From NCBI GenBank assembly GCA_036345935.2, contig JADWOT020000002.1:21020355-21084354 (forward strand): a DNA stretch of 64,000 nt. Reading direction: 5' to 3'. A model generated the notes under the pieces. The model saw nothing but the letters and a program-made list of their open reading frames with translations. It did not search any database and was not told the DNA's origin. Below are positions 36,522-59,500 of the stretch, piece by piece; position 1 is the first letter of the stretch; every line of letters begins with the position of its first letter. The stretch comes from Taenia hydatigena (lineage: Eukaryota; Platyhelminthes; Cestoda; Cyclophyllidea; Taeniidae). Both the position numbers and the translations under genes were made by a program.

Positions 36522-37790
36522 CATGAATGCCTAAGACGGTGACAGTGACAAATCCGCATTCTTACTCAACACATCCTACTGCCAACTTACCATTTCCATT
36601 CCCACTACTTCCTCTCCACTCCCTAACCCAAGTGTCATATGGCTTGTCATTCGACACGTCTCACAGTGTCACTGACACAGACTGGGAGGTGGTTCTTGCT
36701 GCGATCATGTCCACGTCGGTGGTTGGATGACATTTGGCATTGTTAATCAAGCAGCAAATGTTTATTTGTGATGATGGGACAGGTGTCTTCACCGAATGTG
36801 TTCATGCAGTGGTTTACGTGTTCCTCGAATAGACGAGCAATGATGACGATTATGCTGAAGTTGGATGAAATGGGAGGCAGATGTGTGCAATGCATGTAGA
36901 CCACGTTGCCTTCGAATGAGTACGAAACCGAACAGTTTGTATCATTTGACACCAAAGGTCATTGGTTCGTGTGCTTACTCACCTCACAAAAGATGAAGCA
37001 CTGTGTTTAATTCCAAGGTGTGATTGCGATGACGAAATAGCTATTTTGTATTTCTATGTTCCATAAAGCCATTTACACCAACAAAATTAATCCTTGTCTT
37101 TCCTGCATTGCTTAAAATCGAATCTACCCTATGTTTATCAAAACCGGTTTTCGAAAGAGAACTTGATGTTGTTTCTCAGTGATGGCCTCCTCTTTCCCAT
37201 GAATAGGATGTTGCTCGATAGCTGCAGCGTGCACATTCGGCCTAACAGGGAAGGAGAGTGACATTGTGGTAATGGTGTGAAGAGGAGTGTGGTGCCGACT
37301 TTCACAGATGAGTGGCACTTCTGGAGCATGTGGTGAATTTACTGGTGCACTCCATTGCAGTTAGTTAGTCGAAACCTCCACTAGGGAATGACAGGCACTA
37401 TTTGAGGACAGGAAGAAATGTAGTCAACTTCAATCGCAAAAGACTACTCATTACTTAATTACTCAGCGCGTAATATAAATGCATAGTTGTAGGGCCAGAG
37501 GAAGGGTGATTGGTATTTAAAGAAGTGAAGGAAGAATCGAACGCATTTTATTCTGGAACTGACAACTCCGACCTAGGACATGGGCGTTAAAGACAAACCC
37601 AAGAATGGATCAATCGGACCCAACGTTAACCGACAAAGGGGGAAGCAATCGTGAGACTTCTGAGCCCGGCACCACTGGATCTCCACATGTTGAGACGTGC
37701 CGGGTGTATGAGTGTGTGTCACGGGTAGGAGACGCGGGCACTCACTGCCAATTCTGCTGTAAATGTCACGACAACAGAATGTTTGTCGCC
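34870..37790 (-). repeat. Inverted repeat 2, right arm
   Basis: The core 34870-37044 pairs with 31613-33368. It carries about 0.4 kb of extra sequence near 35205-35620, either an insertion here or a deletion on the left, and a (GT)15 tract. Outward of 37044 the similarity to the left flank continues to about 37790 but is much weaker. Confidence 0.9.
36489..36518. repeat. (GT)15 microsatellite in the IR2 right arm
   Basis: Thirty uninterrupted bases of GT, against nine units in the left arm. Confidence 0.95.
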
Positions 37791-40458
37791 GTCGGATGGG
37801 ACACTATGAGTTGGTGACTCTTCTGCATTGAGGATCCAGGTTATTAACTTCCTTAAAATTTACTGAAGTGGATGCTTAAGGCAGAACGCAGTCGATGGTG
37901 TGAAGTAGAGTTGAAACTTTGATCTGCTTATTTGGTAAAGCTTCAGCGAAATGCTTAACACAGATTGGCAGTCACCAGCAATGGTGGTTAGTACCTAGAA
38001 CTGACTAGTTTGTTAGTCTTTTAATTATATTCTTACAAATACTTAAAGTGTTGTCCAATTCCGTTCAAGAAGAACTTAAATTAATCCGGACTGGAAGAAT
38101 TTATGTGCTCCCTTCCTTTTAGTTAAAAGCACTTTGGTGGTCATCTTGAGAAGAATGCTCCACTACCCAGCGCACAGATTCAAGATTCATTTACTCCCTG
38201 CATAACTTATTGATGTAGTTCCTCTTGGCGTTAAGCATTTGCATGAAATTCACATGAACTACACTTCAGACAATCGTATCTCAGTCAATTAAACTGTCCT
38301 TAGATCCAATCATAGAACTGTTAGGATTAAAGAAACCATCCTCACTGCTTTTGTTATGTTAAACAACAGAGTCCACACCCTAGTTCAAACATTAAATGGT
38401 AAAAATTTGTTTAAGCATAAAGAATTTGCATCATCTAAATTCCTATGTGTTTGGTGGGAAAATTGCCAACTTATAAACTGTTGCGCTTTATTCCTAATAG
38501 ATTTACCTATGATCACCTGTCAGCACGTCTACCTGCGCCTCTAAAAATAGCAGTAATGATCGGAACGGTGAGACTCTGAAGTAGGCATTCAGGTAACCAA
38601 TCACTTGGTCGCTATCACTTGATTGGCCAACACCCATCAACTAATCCAAAAGGAAGGTTTGCTTGCAGGGCAGAGGCAATTGTTTAGAAGGGTACTCTGC
38701 CCCCTTTTTTCAACCACTCTTAAAGTTTTTTGTACATCTATGTTTCCATTGATAAGGTGGCCACAGGAAACATAAAATTGGATGTAATTATGATTAATGC
38801 GAATGAAGACAGTCGACTGTGGGACTGAGTTGCTAGCCCATTGGTAACTTAGGGTGGCAGAGGCCGACAGCACCTCAGTGTTTTATTGGCCTGTTCCGTG
38901 ACCCTATCGCTCGTAGGTGGAGACCATTCTAAGGCTGCTTTATTCTCTCAAGCTCAACCCATCTATCTATAATTCACCAAAGGACAAATTGAAAGGCCAC
39001 CCGTCAGCAAAGCGTCTCCCGTTGAACTTTTCCACGTGGGTAGGAGTTTCACACTACAGACAGGCCGATAATTTGCCTGATAGCAAAAAATTTATGTTTA
39101 TGCAGCTATTCACCAGACATTTGAGAATTTGAGGTCAAGGTCATGTCCCAGTCGCATTTCAAGTCGTGACTAACCCGGTGCCATCTGTAAAGGGCAGCAC
39201 GTCTCAAAGGCAAAACTTTATTTCTCACACAAAAACTTGGCTTGATGGCGGACTCATTGAGCTGCCCTAAAGCTGACCTTGAAATGACCGTGTAGCCTAA
39301 TCAGGTCAAAAAGTTGTCAAACACAATTGCTTTTTATTTTCCAAAAATTAAAAGCGCACTGCTTATTTAAACTGACAGAGTCCAGTGTAACGGCGCTTGT
39401 TGCACTTTAAATGCGTAAGCAGAGCCTAGATCAAAGTCAAAGGGATGAAGCTTAACTAGTGTCTGAAGAAAGGGGTGAGCTGATTGGTGGAGTAGAAGGC
39501 ACGAAGGTGATTGGTTAGTCAATGTGGTGGGCGTCGGAAGAGTTTTGGAAAGAGCTGTAGCCTCACTTAAAGGAGGAGCTTTAAAAACTCGGAAATGATG
39601 GGTATGCTTTTACCTCTTGCCCGGTGGAAGGGGTATCAAGAAGCTCGGAGACAAAAAGCCTTTCAGGAAAAGAGGACACAAAAAAGTGGTGCCTTCCACT
39701 TATTGAATGGCGATGGATACGGATCTGACCATATTCCTCACCGTCGAGCGAGCTGAGGCCTCCTCGAGAAAGTGAGGAAGAGGCGACGGTTACACAAGCC
39801 GGTATGTGCCAGCTTCGTAGCTGTCTTCTTTTGCAGAACACCTGAAGTGATGCCGACGGAGAACCAAAGCCTCCATTGCCTTCCCGAGAATGTGGAAAGC
39901 AACGCCTGCAGCGCAGTCATGATAGATTTGAATGCCTTCTCTTCACCTACACACATCACCATGGGGGACTGTCGACCAAACAAAGGCTTTGGCTACTCAT
40001 TTCTGCACTACTGTAGAGTTAGCCTTTTTTCTTTTCCGCCCTTCAACTACTAAGGCGGCCCAACTTTCAACTCGAGGCACTCATGACCATCTAGGTCTAC
40101 GGACATTCTAACCGTGGTAGATAGGTAAATTAAAGATCTTTGCTTCAAATCCTACCGCCGCACTTCTGACCCGTCTAGGCCTAATGCTGTCTCTGTCAAA
40201 CGAACCAATAGGAAGAGAGGGGCGGTGAAAACGCGGTGAATATTATTTTTTAATGACTGCAAATTGATGGCATCGAATTAATCTAAAATCAAAGAGCAAA
40301 CAACGTGGAAAAATTGCTTCTGCTTGTGTCCGTCAGTCTCTCTCTGTTAATTGATCTAAAATTACAATAAATCGACTCGTGATATGGGCATAAGGGGGAA
40401 GGAGGGAGTGAAAGAGACCGTCATACAAGGGATTGTCCAAACGTGAAGATGGAGGTAA
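37791..40458. other. Intergenic region downstream of alanine aminotransferase
   Basis: Nothing with splice signals and recognisable protein sequence is seen on either strand. The aminotransferase 3' untranslated region must begin at its right edge, on the minus strand. Confidence 0.5.
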
Positions 40459-49785
<9,327 letters not shown>

Positions 49786-50506
49786 CGTGCAAGCAGAAGA
49801 AATCGAACAACGGCAAAGGGTTTAATGAATCCAATGCGCTCAGTTATCGAGGCTTTTATAAAGTCGCCGGACTCACAATGGCAATTAAAACAATATGTCA
49901 GGATTCTATCTAGAAATAAGCTATGCAAAAAATTTTTGTGCAGCGCGAGTATAATTAAACTTTTGGAAGTCTAAATAATTATTGCTTTCTGACGCTAATT
50001 TAAATTGGTTAAGCATTCTGCTCAAAATTGAGCATTTTATATTTATTCATAAGGTGTGAAACTAATAATTGAGTAAGTTTGGCATACACTTATTCTAATT
50101 TTTAAAACTTAGGCATACTTAAGTGCTGGAGCTTAGGAAACATTTGAGTGCTAAGCAAGTACTCTACATGAGCTACATCTTCCCTACTTCACTCTGAGAC
50201 AATTTGGGTGCTCCAAACATCAAGTTCTTCGCAAAATTGTGAACGCTAACAAAATTTTCTCCCACACTCCGGAATGTCTTTAGCGAACGTGGATTCAACG
50301 CCGGCAGACGGCATGAACCTAATCACCGCTCTCGGCGAATTTCAGGATTTGTGCTTAATGAACCCTCCAGGAACCTTTCCTTTTTCCGTGACCATGCAAA
50401 TATTCCTAAGGACCGGTTCTGGTGAGCATCCCATTACCAGAGAACCATCAGTGGCAAACTTGAAGATGATAAAGGCCCCGACCCTGCAAATTCCAACGGC
50501 GCCCCT

Positions 50507-50670
50507 TGTGATACTTCGTTTGTTTGAACTACAGGTCATGGTCAGTCACAGTAGCCATATTGCCCTAGGTGCGTAGACTGACCTCCAGACCATGCCAGCA
50601 GCTTATTTCCCTCTGCCCGTTGAGTATATCCTATCTTCTTTTGTCTTCGAGGGGGCCTCGGGACGCTACA
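50507..50670 (+). mobile_element. Short LTR-like element, copy B
   Basis: The 164 bp segment starts TGTGATACTTCGTTTG and ends GGGACGCTACA. It carries the ATTGCCCTAG and CCATGCCAGCAG blocks of copy A. It is shortened in the 3' half relative to copy A. Confidence 0.6.
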
Positions 50671-50763
50671 ATCCTCCTCCGGCCCAATACCAAGAGTAGA
50701 GAAAATGATTGTCGCCCAGTTGGGAAATGGAGGTCACCTGCGGCAGGCTTTACAGCATGGGAA

Positions 50764-50775
50764 CCCCCCCCCCCC
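50764..50775. repeat. Poly-C run
   Basis: Twelve consecutive C. Confidence 0.85.
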
Positions 50776-53700
50776 TCATTGAGTTAGTAAAGCTCGTTAA
50801 GGGACCGCCCAAAGCACTCAGTCATTGCAACGGCAACGTCTGATTAAACACAAAGTCACTACCAAGATCGGACGCATTGTTCTTCAAACGGATACGTGCC
50901 TTCGCCCAACCCACCGACTCTCATTATGTACCCTCAAATTCCAGGAAAGTTTGAGGATCGTTTGCGGACTCTTTGACGCAAGTACAGCTAGTTCGAGGGC
51001 GAGTCGCAGGACCCTCCGTCCCCTTTACCAGAGTCAAAGTTGCCCGCCTACACCCGCAATTGGTAGAATTAAACAATGGGAGCGGTCGGAGAGGATCAAC
51101 GTTAAGCATGAATAGTGGGACCCCCTACAGGTCCAGAATTTGCATGGGATAAAATTCACGGAGCCGATCTTCTAGGTAGCACTAAGGCTATTCGAATTCT
51201 CACCGAAAGTATCCCCTCTATCGGCAAGGCCTTTCCATTACCCAAGACAAGTGCCGACAATCCATCGAATGTCCCGTTGGAAATCGCGGCACCCTACAAC
51301 CTACCCGGACGACGTTAATTCGCAGTATACTTAACTCACACACGAATGTATTCTCATGGGAGCAAGAATTGGCAAGACCAAACCGATTCGACAATCGCGC
51401 AGTCGCGTTCTCCTCTCCCTGCAAGAAGTAGTAAAGTGTCTAGTCAGTGAGATGACCAAGACGGGACTATGCGATCCTCCAGGTCGCAATAAGCATCATC
51501 GACTGATTTGATAAGAAGACAGAAGCCTTTGACCATGTGTCAATCATGGTAAGTTGACTTTTCCCATCCCTACCCAAACGAATAGTGAGACTCCCTACAA
51601 GGGTCGCAATTGCACTCCACGTTGGATCTAAGGTCGGAATGTTAGCAAGTAAAGATGATGAAAGTAGACAGAAGAAGATGATTTATCTATTGTGTAGTCC
51701 GAGGGCTGCCCTTCATCACTACATGCATTAACGACATTTTGAAAGGCGGAAAACAGCAGAGTATCCACAAATAACAACTTGGAGTGTTTGAAGGATTTCA
51801 ACATCATAGAAGGCTAACGATGTAAGGAAGTAGTGACAAGGCGTAAATTTCTTGAAATTGCAAAGACACATTTCCGTCTTCCCCGACTTTACTTCCTTAT
51901 AAAAGTTCGCACCATCCGTAAACTTTCCGCACCCTACTCCTTACCGTCAACTCTATCGACTTCCAGGTTCCATAAGTTTCTACTGTCACTTAATTCCTGA
52001 CTGTGCTGAAATAAAATCCACACCAGCATAAGAAACCAGCTCGCTTTTTGCCTTCTTTCTGCTTGATGAAATAAAGGCAGCATTTCCATTGATAAATATG
52101 AGGCCATTTCACTGACGCTCAACCTTCCGCAAAATATCGTACACTGGTTGATGGTCTGGCCTCCGGTTTTAATAAAGAGGCCACTTAAATGCCCGCCCGT
52201 AGAACCTTTGACGAGTGTGCTGGCCTCCAAGCCATGCCAATAACCTCCAAGCCCCTTTATAAGCCAACAGCGCAAATTCTACCGGAGTATTGTGTCTTCC
52301 TTAGCATCAAAGAAAGGCTCATGGGAATACAAATATGCAGATTACCTGTTTTCGGAAAGGTGAGCTGTTCACGGGTATAGCTGCTGCCTTAAAGAGGACG
52401 CTGAGAATTTGATCGACGTCTTCCCTCGGTAGCGGAAGAGCCCCACCAGCTCCAGTGGTTGGTGGGTAGAGAAGGTGCCTTTCGCGAAATCCAGGACGGC
52501 TTTGGTGTTTCGCAGAAAATCAGCGCCACCAATCACAATTCACCGGTTCTACACATGTAATAAAGCTCAATGTCCAGATTTTCTCACCTATGCTGGCTTT
52601 TAATGATGATCTACTGCAATCTTCATCCTCCTGCTAGCTGTATTCTGATAGACGGTAAACCGATCTTAATCCCGCGATAGAGGGTAGGGAAAGGCTGCAT
52701 ACGTATTAGTGATCTAGCTGCACCAGGGTGAAAGGAAATTTGCGTGCCGCTTAGGAGCAAAAAAAGTAGCAAAAAAGGATGAGTCGCCTGATTTTAGGGC
52801 ATAGCGCAGGGATGTTAGACTTGAACGCCTGTTGCGGATGTTTCAGTACGTGACCGAAAATGGTCACTAGCCCTACATAGTTGCAAACTTAGTCAGCTGT
52901 GGAAGAGACTCGGCATCCGTGCCGTGGACCTTCCCGAGCACAGCAAGTGGTCGGCCCCAATGCTTAAACTGGACAGTAATCAATCAAGCGACTCTGCTTG
53001 TGAATGAGCCATAAAAGACTCGATCTGCCGGGGGTTAAAGGTAGTCCGCGTACTTCTTGCCACCTTCGCTTACCTTTTGCAACAGGGGATGAAGTACCTG
53101 CTCTTTCTGGCCGATGGCAAATTGGGACTAGGTGCAGCAGCATTTTTTAGGAGAAGGTACGAAGGACCTGAGGTGTTCCCTGACGCCGAAGACAGAACTA
53201 GTCATTGAAATCGACCCTTCTGATCCACTGTCCAAAAATCCATATGGCCCTTTGGAAGAAGGGAGTTCCGCTACTGCTGTTACCAGCGTGAATGTTCAGC
53301 GTCTATTTCTTTCGTCTTGACCCTCATTCGCTTGGGAAGAAAAGACTGAGTGGGCGGCAACAATTTCATTGATAATAGTTAGAACAGGGGATAGAAATAA
53401 AAAGTGCGCATATTTATAGATCACCCACCTCGAGAGCCTCCGACACAAACAACCCTGCCAAAACTGTGTTTGCTAAACGCTCCTCATACAAGGACCCTTT
53501 TAAACAAATGCGGATTAAAATAAAGACCATTATCATAATTGTCACATTGCAATTAAATTTATTATTTTTTTAAAGCTATAATACGTGATATTTTGGTAGT
53601 ATAAGTAAAATTGATGAAAACTTATTTAATTCAACTAGTCGGAACATTTGGTACCAGTGCTTCATGCACGTAAAATCACTATTGACTTAATGATTTTTAC

Positions 53701-53948
53701 TGTCATATCTTACCATTAATATTAAGATTTGTTTACTTTGACACCGCATATTTGAGTGGACTGATGAAAACTCATCACTTGGAAGTTATGCTTTACCTTA
53801 GAGTTGTGAAGATTGCTAAATGACCTAATTCAGGATTACTTTATGCCCATGAAGCTACCTTTATCTCAATAATCTTATTAAGGTGATGAGCGTATTTACA
53901 GTAAATTACGTCTTTTGCTGACTGGAGTTTTTTAATGCAAAGTTCTTG

Positions 53949-54090
53949 TGTGATACTTTGCTATTGTTCTAGCGAAGAGGGCTGGTCTCTGGGCCATGCC
54001 GGCATCCCCATCCCCTCTTTTTATTGCATATATATTCTGCACTAGTATTATGCCTTCTTTTATCTCGAAAAAAAGTCTTAAAACGCTACA
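53949..54090 (+). mobile_element. Short LTR-like element, copy C (most diverged)
   Basis: The 142 bp segment starts TGTGATACTTTG and ends AAACGCTACA. It shares GGTCTCTGGGCCATGCC and TTATGCCTTCTTTTATCTC with copies A and B. The five bases before it (TCTTG) and after it (TTTTG) differ at one position, so they could be a decayed target-site duplication. Confidence 0.55.
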
Positions 54091-55621
54091 TTTTGCATTT
54101 GCAAACAAGCATAATCTGTACAAACTTGATTTATAATGGGTGGAGGTGGTGATGAAGGTAAATCATGTTAAAATCGAACATTGTAGAAGAAAAAGGAGGC
54201 AGCGGAGAAGCGTTTTCTCATCCGCTCTGCTGTCGAAGCCTGTGGAGTTGCAACTCGACGGGGGATCTGAAGTGCCTCATTTATGAAATGAGGACAAAAT
54301 GTGTAATATGTCCCTGTGTTGAGCAAAATCCTTCTCCTCCTCCGTCTCACCATTCATCAGCGATGCTTTGACGAAGATGGTGCAATTAACTGGGAGGAAG
54401 GCCCTTCTAAAATGCGTGGTTTTGTTGGCTACCATGATCCCATAGTCGCTGTGTCGTCTTCATCACCAAAGCCTGTTCCGCTCACCAAAGCAAATCATTC
54501 TTCTCGAGGAAATTATTGCTTTAAACGCTTGCCAAAGAATGTGATTGCTATCAAAATTTGTCCCAGTTTTCTCATACTATCTTTCCATTGTTATTCTAGA
54601 GCCCGATGCATTGCTGTGTCTGTATGCGAATGATTTTGCAGTCAAGTTAGTAATGCCATAGCACTGAATCGAGACGTAGCTGGTAAACGCATTCACCGAT
54701 TCCCGATGTGTAACAGTTGGTACAGGATCATCGGTCCTGCCGTACTTGGCTAGCATGACGGAACTGAATAAATTCATTTAAACGCGCGTTCACTTGGCTT
54801 ACACACGCTTGTGGCTTGGCAAATACGCCTTCCGCCACTGACATGAATAACGGTGCTTGGAACGCCATCGATGGGGCGTACCATTGTTGCCGTCTTGGGT
54901 GTGAACTTGGAAGACTACCATCGGATAAAGGTAGCGATAACCCCAACAAATCCGGTGCGAATAGTTAACTTGTAGACTCCAGGGCTGCCTGCTCATGGGA
55001 CTGTGAGCGCAACCGCTGGTGACGTCTAATCATATGGCCAATCAATCAAGTAATATGTAGATCCTACGTGTCGATTGTGCTCCCGTCCACACCCTCATAG
55101 GTTTGCCTCAACTCAATCTACGACACAACCTTCAGGAAAGGAAGGAGACTCCTTAATTAGCCTCCTCCACTAATGTGTTTTCCCAACAGGGAGTAGACGT
55201 GTGTCGTGGCAGTTGTCAATGCCCGATTGTAGTGCCAAGTTAGCAGATTTGGGAAATGTCAGCTGCTCACAGCGCATGTAATATCACAGTGGAATAAATC
55301 AAGCAACATGCTAACCACTCATTCACTAACAAACTCTTGATCGGTTCATTCAACAACCATTCTCAAATTCCACTGCAGAGAAACCAAGATCTTTTGTTCC
55401 TCAATCCTTTCTTTGCAACCTCTTAACGTCCGCTATCCACCGCATTTGCGCTGCCTTGTCATCTGCAACCGCCAAAACTTGCTGAACAAACGGAAGGCTG
55501 TGGAGCTGTAGGTAGGGTTGTACATTCTCTGCCGATATCTACCTCGTCCAACTCGCATTTTAAATAGATCCGCCCGAACATTGATGACTGTCATCCTCCT
55601 CTCTATGGATTTAATCACGCA

Positions 55622-55840
55622 TTGAAATTTATTGATCGTTTCACACGATATTTACGACAACACCCATCAAAGGTAGATGGAGAATGGCAGTGGCCGACGA
55701 CATTCACCACATGTCGTGTCCCGCAATCCACGTCTGCCTTACCTTGCCAGCTACGACGCTCGCTTGAACCCTACCCCATGAAGCCGACTGGTTACTGTCC
55801 CGTTGAACGTTTTCACCGCCAAATGCGAGTCGGCGTTATA
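55622..55840 (+). pseudogene. Decayed Ty3/gypsy-type integrase fragment
   Basis: A short frame contains pieces in the order expected of a retrotransposon integrase core: FIDRFTRY near 55628, TFTTCRVPQSTSAL near 55703 (where intact copies have the Asp-containing TTDRG block), and VERFHRQM at 55802-55825. The catalytic Asp is replaced, frames break on both sides, and no reverse transcriptase or LTRs could be tied to it. It is a non-functional relic on the strand opposite the flanking genes. Confidence 0.55.
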
Positions 55841-56571
55841 GTTGGCCCTGGTGTGCAGTGGATCAGGCAATGCGTGCGTCTGCTAACTCTCATCCCTCCC
55901 CGTGCGTCCATTCAATCCTCTCAAGTCCATCTGGACGACTCGCATGGAGCGCTGGGGCAGTATCGCAAGTATTTTTGCATTGACTGCATTAACACAAGGG
56001 TATGGGCAGCATTAACAGAATGAAGGTGGGTTGTGTTGATTAATTTTACTTTCCCTCCTTCGCACCACCAAGATCTACTCCATCTTCTATACCAATGCAA
56101 ACCAACCTCTGTACAGCATGGAGCACGCCCACCTCTCCCACCACCAAACCCAACTACATCAGGGACGCCATAGAACTACCACAAGACCTCCTCCACGTTT
56201 TGCTGGCTTTATCGCATGGCACACATCTTCGTCTGGCGCATTCTCCCCAAAAAAGGATGCTGAAGTGATTATAAAGTCCCCCCACTGCACCCTCCCTTCT
56301 TCTTGGTGCAGAAACCACGTTTGAGGTGGAAGACATTTTAGAGCCAGTGTTGCCAAGTCTAAATCCTGTCAAAAAATTAGCCGCAGTCAAATTAGCCGAT
56401 TGGTGAAGACCTAAGGGATTGAACTAAACCACACATTTCACCTATCCATTGTCATTTACCTGTCAAACAGGTCTTGAGATAGGGATCATCATTAACACTT
56501 ATTACCATTGGTAAAAAGTACTTAGTCAACAGAGAAAAGACGGGCATAGGAAGACCCACACTATCTAGTCG

Positions 56572-59500
56572 TCAAATAAGGCTGACATCCAAATTGACAG
56601 CTGCACCGCATGGAAGAAGAGGATCACTGGAGGACCTCTTCACACCTCCACGCACTGCCACGAGGAGGTGACGACGTCGTCCATGTTGACGTCGATGTCC
56701 ACTGTGGTCACTGCGACGCTGAAGTGAGACAACAGCAGTCCCACCACTTTTAGCGTAGGTGGTGGTGGTGGCAGAGACACTGCTGAAGCATCCAGGCATC
56801 ATGAAGGGTTGTAATTCGAGTGGAAGGAGCTGGCGGACATTTGCTGCTCGACGAAGAATGAGGTCGCGAGCAAGGATAGCACCACAACGACGTGAATGAG
56901 AACGGTGGGAAAAACCGTCGATGTCATCATCATTTTCACTGTCGTGGTGGGCTAGGAGACAGTCGTTGCTTAGAGAACGCGGTCGACCGACATCTGTGGA
57001 AGGCGAGGAAAACCTGAGGATTACGAAACTCATCCACCTCAAAGCCATCTATCGGTTTCGATTTCTCAATCCCTTTTTAATGTCCAAATTCACTAGGGGT
57101 TGTATCAAGCCCGTTTTTCTATTTTTAAACCATCCATCCGCTAATCTATCGTCCAGGTCCAAAATTAGAGTGGTAACTTACCAAGCCAAAGATCTGCAGG
57201 GATCAGAAGCGAGCCGCTTTGTGGTTCGCCATTCACCATATTGCCTTCTCCATCATCTAGAAATTCACTGTCAAAGGTTCCATCGTCAGTCAGTTGATCA
57301 TCATCGATTTGCGAGGTAACCGTGGTGACAGTTCCACTGTCGAAGCCTTGGAGACGTCTAAGAAGGCTATGCGAATTAACGTAATCCCCGCGTTTAGGAG
57401 TCCGTACAAATGGATGCGCCGACGGTGGTGGTAGTGGTGGCGGCGGTGGTGGCGGGAGAAGTAGAATATTTTTACCAGGTGGTGCCTCGTTGTGGCGATT
57501 GGAGCCCGATGGGTCTGGAAGGCAAGGCTGTGTGAAGTAATGCATCCATCTAGCCGTCGAGACAGTAAAGGTTTCAAGATTTAATTAGAAGTTTTCTTAA
57601 ACCCCTAAAGGTCCCAGAATCCATCTGAAGGCTTTTCCGACATTTTGCAATAGCAGTTCCAACTAAGGTCCCTTCTCATAAAAGCTCAAAGAATATGCAA
57701 GCTCTTCAAGGCGGTTCGGAGAAAAAGAAAAGGGAACCTCGATTGACAACAGACAGACCTTCCGAACTGGAAGCAGAAGGCGATGACTGCGTCTGTAACG
57801 ACAGCGCAGACTGCCACCCCATGGCGTGTAGACGTTGACATATTCGACGCGCTTCATCCACAATGTGTGCGTTGAGGCGGAGATGGCGTTGATAGGGATT
57901 ATCGATTCTTCGTGGAAGTAGACCTCCGCGTCGGTGACCACGCACATCCCGAGGCCGCCAGCCGCCGTGTTGCGGTGTCGGCCGCAACGATGTGAGATTG
58001 GTTGGCGCAGCTGATGAATAAGCGTTCTCCAAATTGTCGTATTCAGCTCTGAAGAGGAAGGAGAAGGTTTTGAGGACAAGCTAAGAACGCACAACAATCA
58101 AGCGCTATGTTTCGCCCCGACAGGTGACATTAATCTACCCATGATCGCACAAATGTCAACTAGTCAGTCACGTGATGCGTGGAAGGCGGACTTGAATAGA
58201 ACAAAGATGAACGAGTTTGGGCTTGAAATGCGTACAAGGAGGCAGAAGCAAAGGATCCAACTCACATGTCCTGACCACCGGTGATGGCTCTTGTTGGCGC
58301 GTTGTTAGGAGGAGAAGAAGAAGAAGAAGAAGAAGGGGGACAGGTAAGATCTACCAGGAGGGGTGGGGAGAGTGGCTTGACAATTTGCTTGTTTGCCAGC
58401 AGGACGGATGGTGGGTGCGGATTAGCTACTGCGGCAAAATTGGGCAGACGGACGGGAGCTATGTCAGGCAGACGGCGTCCTCGTCTTTGATGATTGCCTG
58501 ACTTGTCGATGAGGGGGAAGTAGGTAGGTAGGTTGTCACCTTCAATGTCTGGATCACTTGTGTAAGCGACAAGCTGGGTGGATAGATGGAAAGGAAGGTC
58601 TGTGATATGGCAGTCCTTTAGTCTGTCCAATCATTTCGATTTCTTTTCTCATTCAGGCAAGCATCCATCTACCAGTCCATTCATCCTCACACAAACCCTC
58701 ATAGCATCCACAAATCTATCTCTTCATGCATCGATTACTCAATCGCTTCAACCATCCACGCGACCCAGCATTCCTTGTGCTATCTCATCTACTGAATCGT
58801 GCCTTCCCCCCGTCTATCAATCACTCCAGCGACCTTTCACCCCAGCTATCCATCCAGCGACACATCCATATTCTACCAACCCAAAAGTTCTTACGAGATG
58901 GGCAGAAGAGGAGCCCTCGTCATCACCACCAGCGGCAGCAGCAGCAACGGCAGCAGAGGACGAGAATTCCGAGAAGTCGTCTTCCAGTGGACCTCCAGTC
59001 TCCACCAATAGGGAATCACTCATTTTTGGCGCCTTCGAAGGTACGCCATCGATACCGCCTCCACCCTCAGTGGATGTCATCCAGGAAGTGTCCATCAGCA
59101 GTGGAACATCACCGGACTCTGCATGTGTCGAATTGTTTGCCATCTCGGCTTCCAAGTCATCTTCCTCTTCGTCGTCATTGACGCTGAAGTCGGTTATTCC
59201 AGCTTCAACTTTGAAGGGAAAAGGAGATTGATAAGTTCCTGAAGTTGCTTGGTGGATTTGGTCTTTTTAGTGGCCAGAATAGTAAGAAATTTGGACGATC
59301 TGAATGGAGTTCATTATTAGAATGGCTATCCAGGTACTGAAAAAACGCCCAAATTTGCGTAGCACCTTGGACGAGGGCAATAAAAAAGCGAAGCATTCAA
59401 GGACTAGGTCTGTCTTCGTCGGACTGACCAACGCGCTTGGATTGCCAACGAAAATTTAATAGTCTACTTGATTTCCAAATGCTGAAGCTAATCGACTCAA

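Larger units (their letters stand above)
49786..55600. other. Intergenic region upstream of alanine aminotransferase
   Basis: This includes the aminotransferase promoter (not recognisable by eye), two LTR-like elements, a poly-C run, and an AT-rich stretch at about 53480-53960. Open frames at 50274-51318, 53132-53320 and 54165-54633 lack splice signals and family motifs. Confidence 0.5.

Noticed and set aside
51498..51550. Short stretch resembling a reverse-transcriptase AFD motif followed by GTAAGT
   Set aside because: The match is only a few residues and no other reverse-transcriptase blocks are found nearby in any frame.
58578..59231. Longest open frame of the window (217 codons, plus strand)
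   Set aside because: It runs antisense to an exon of the cyclase-like gene and through ATCC-rich intron DNA. Its Ser/Pro/Thr-rich translation is compositional.
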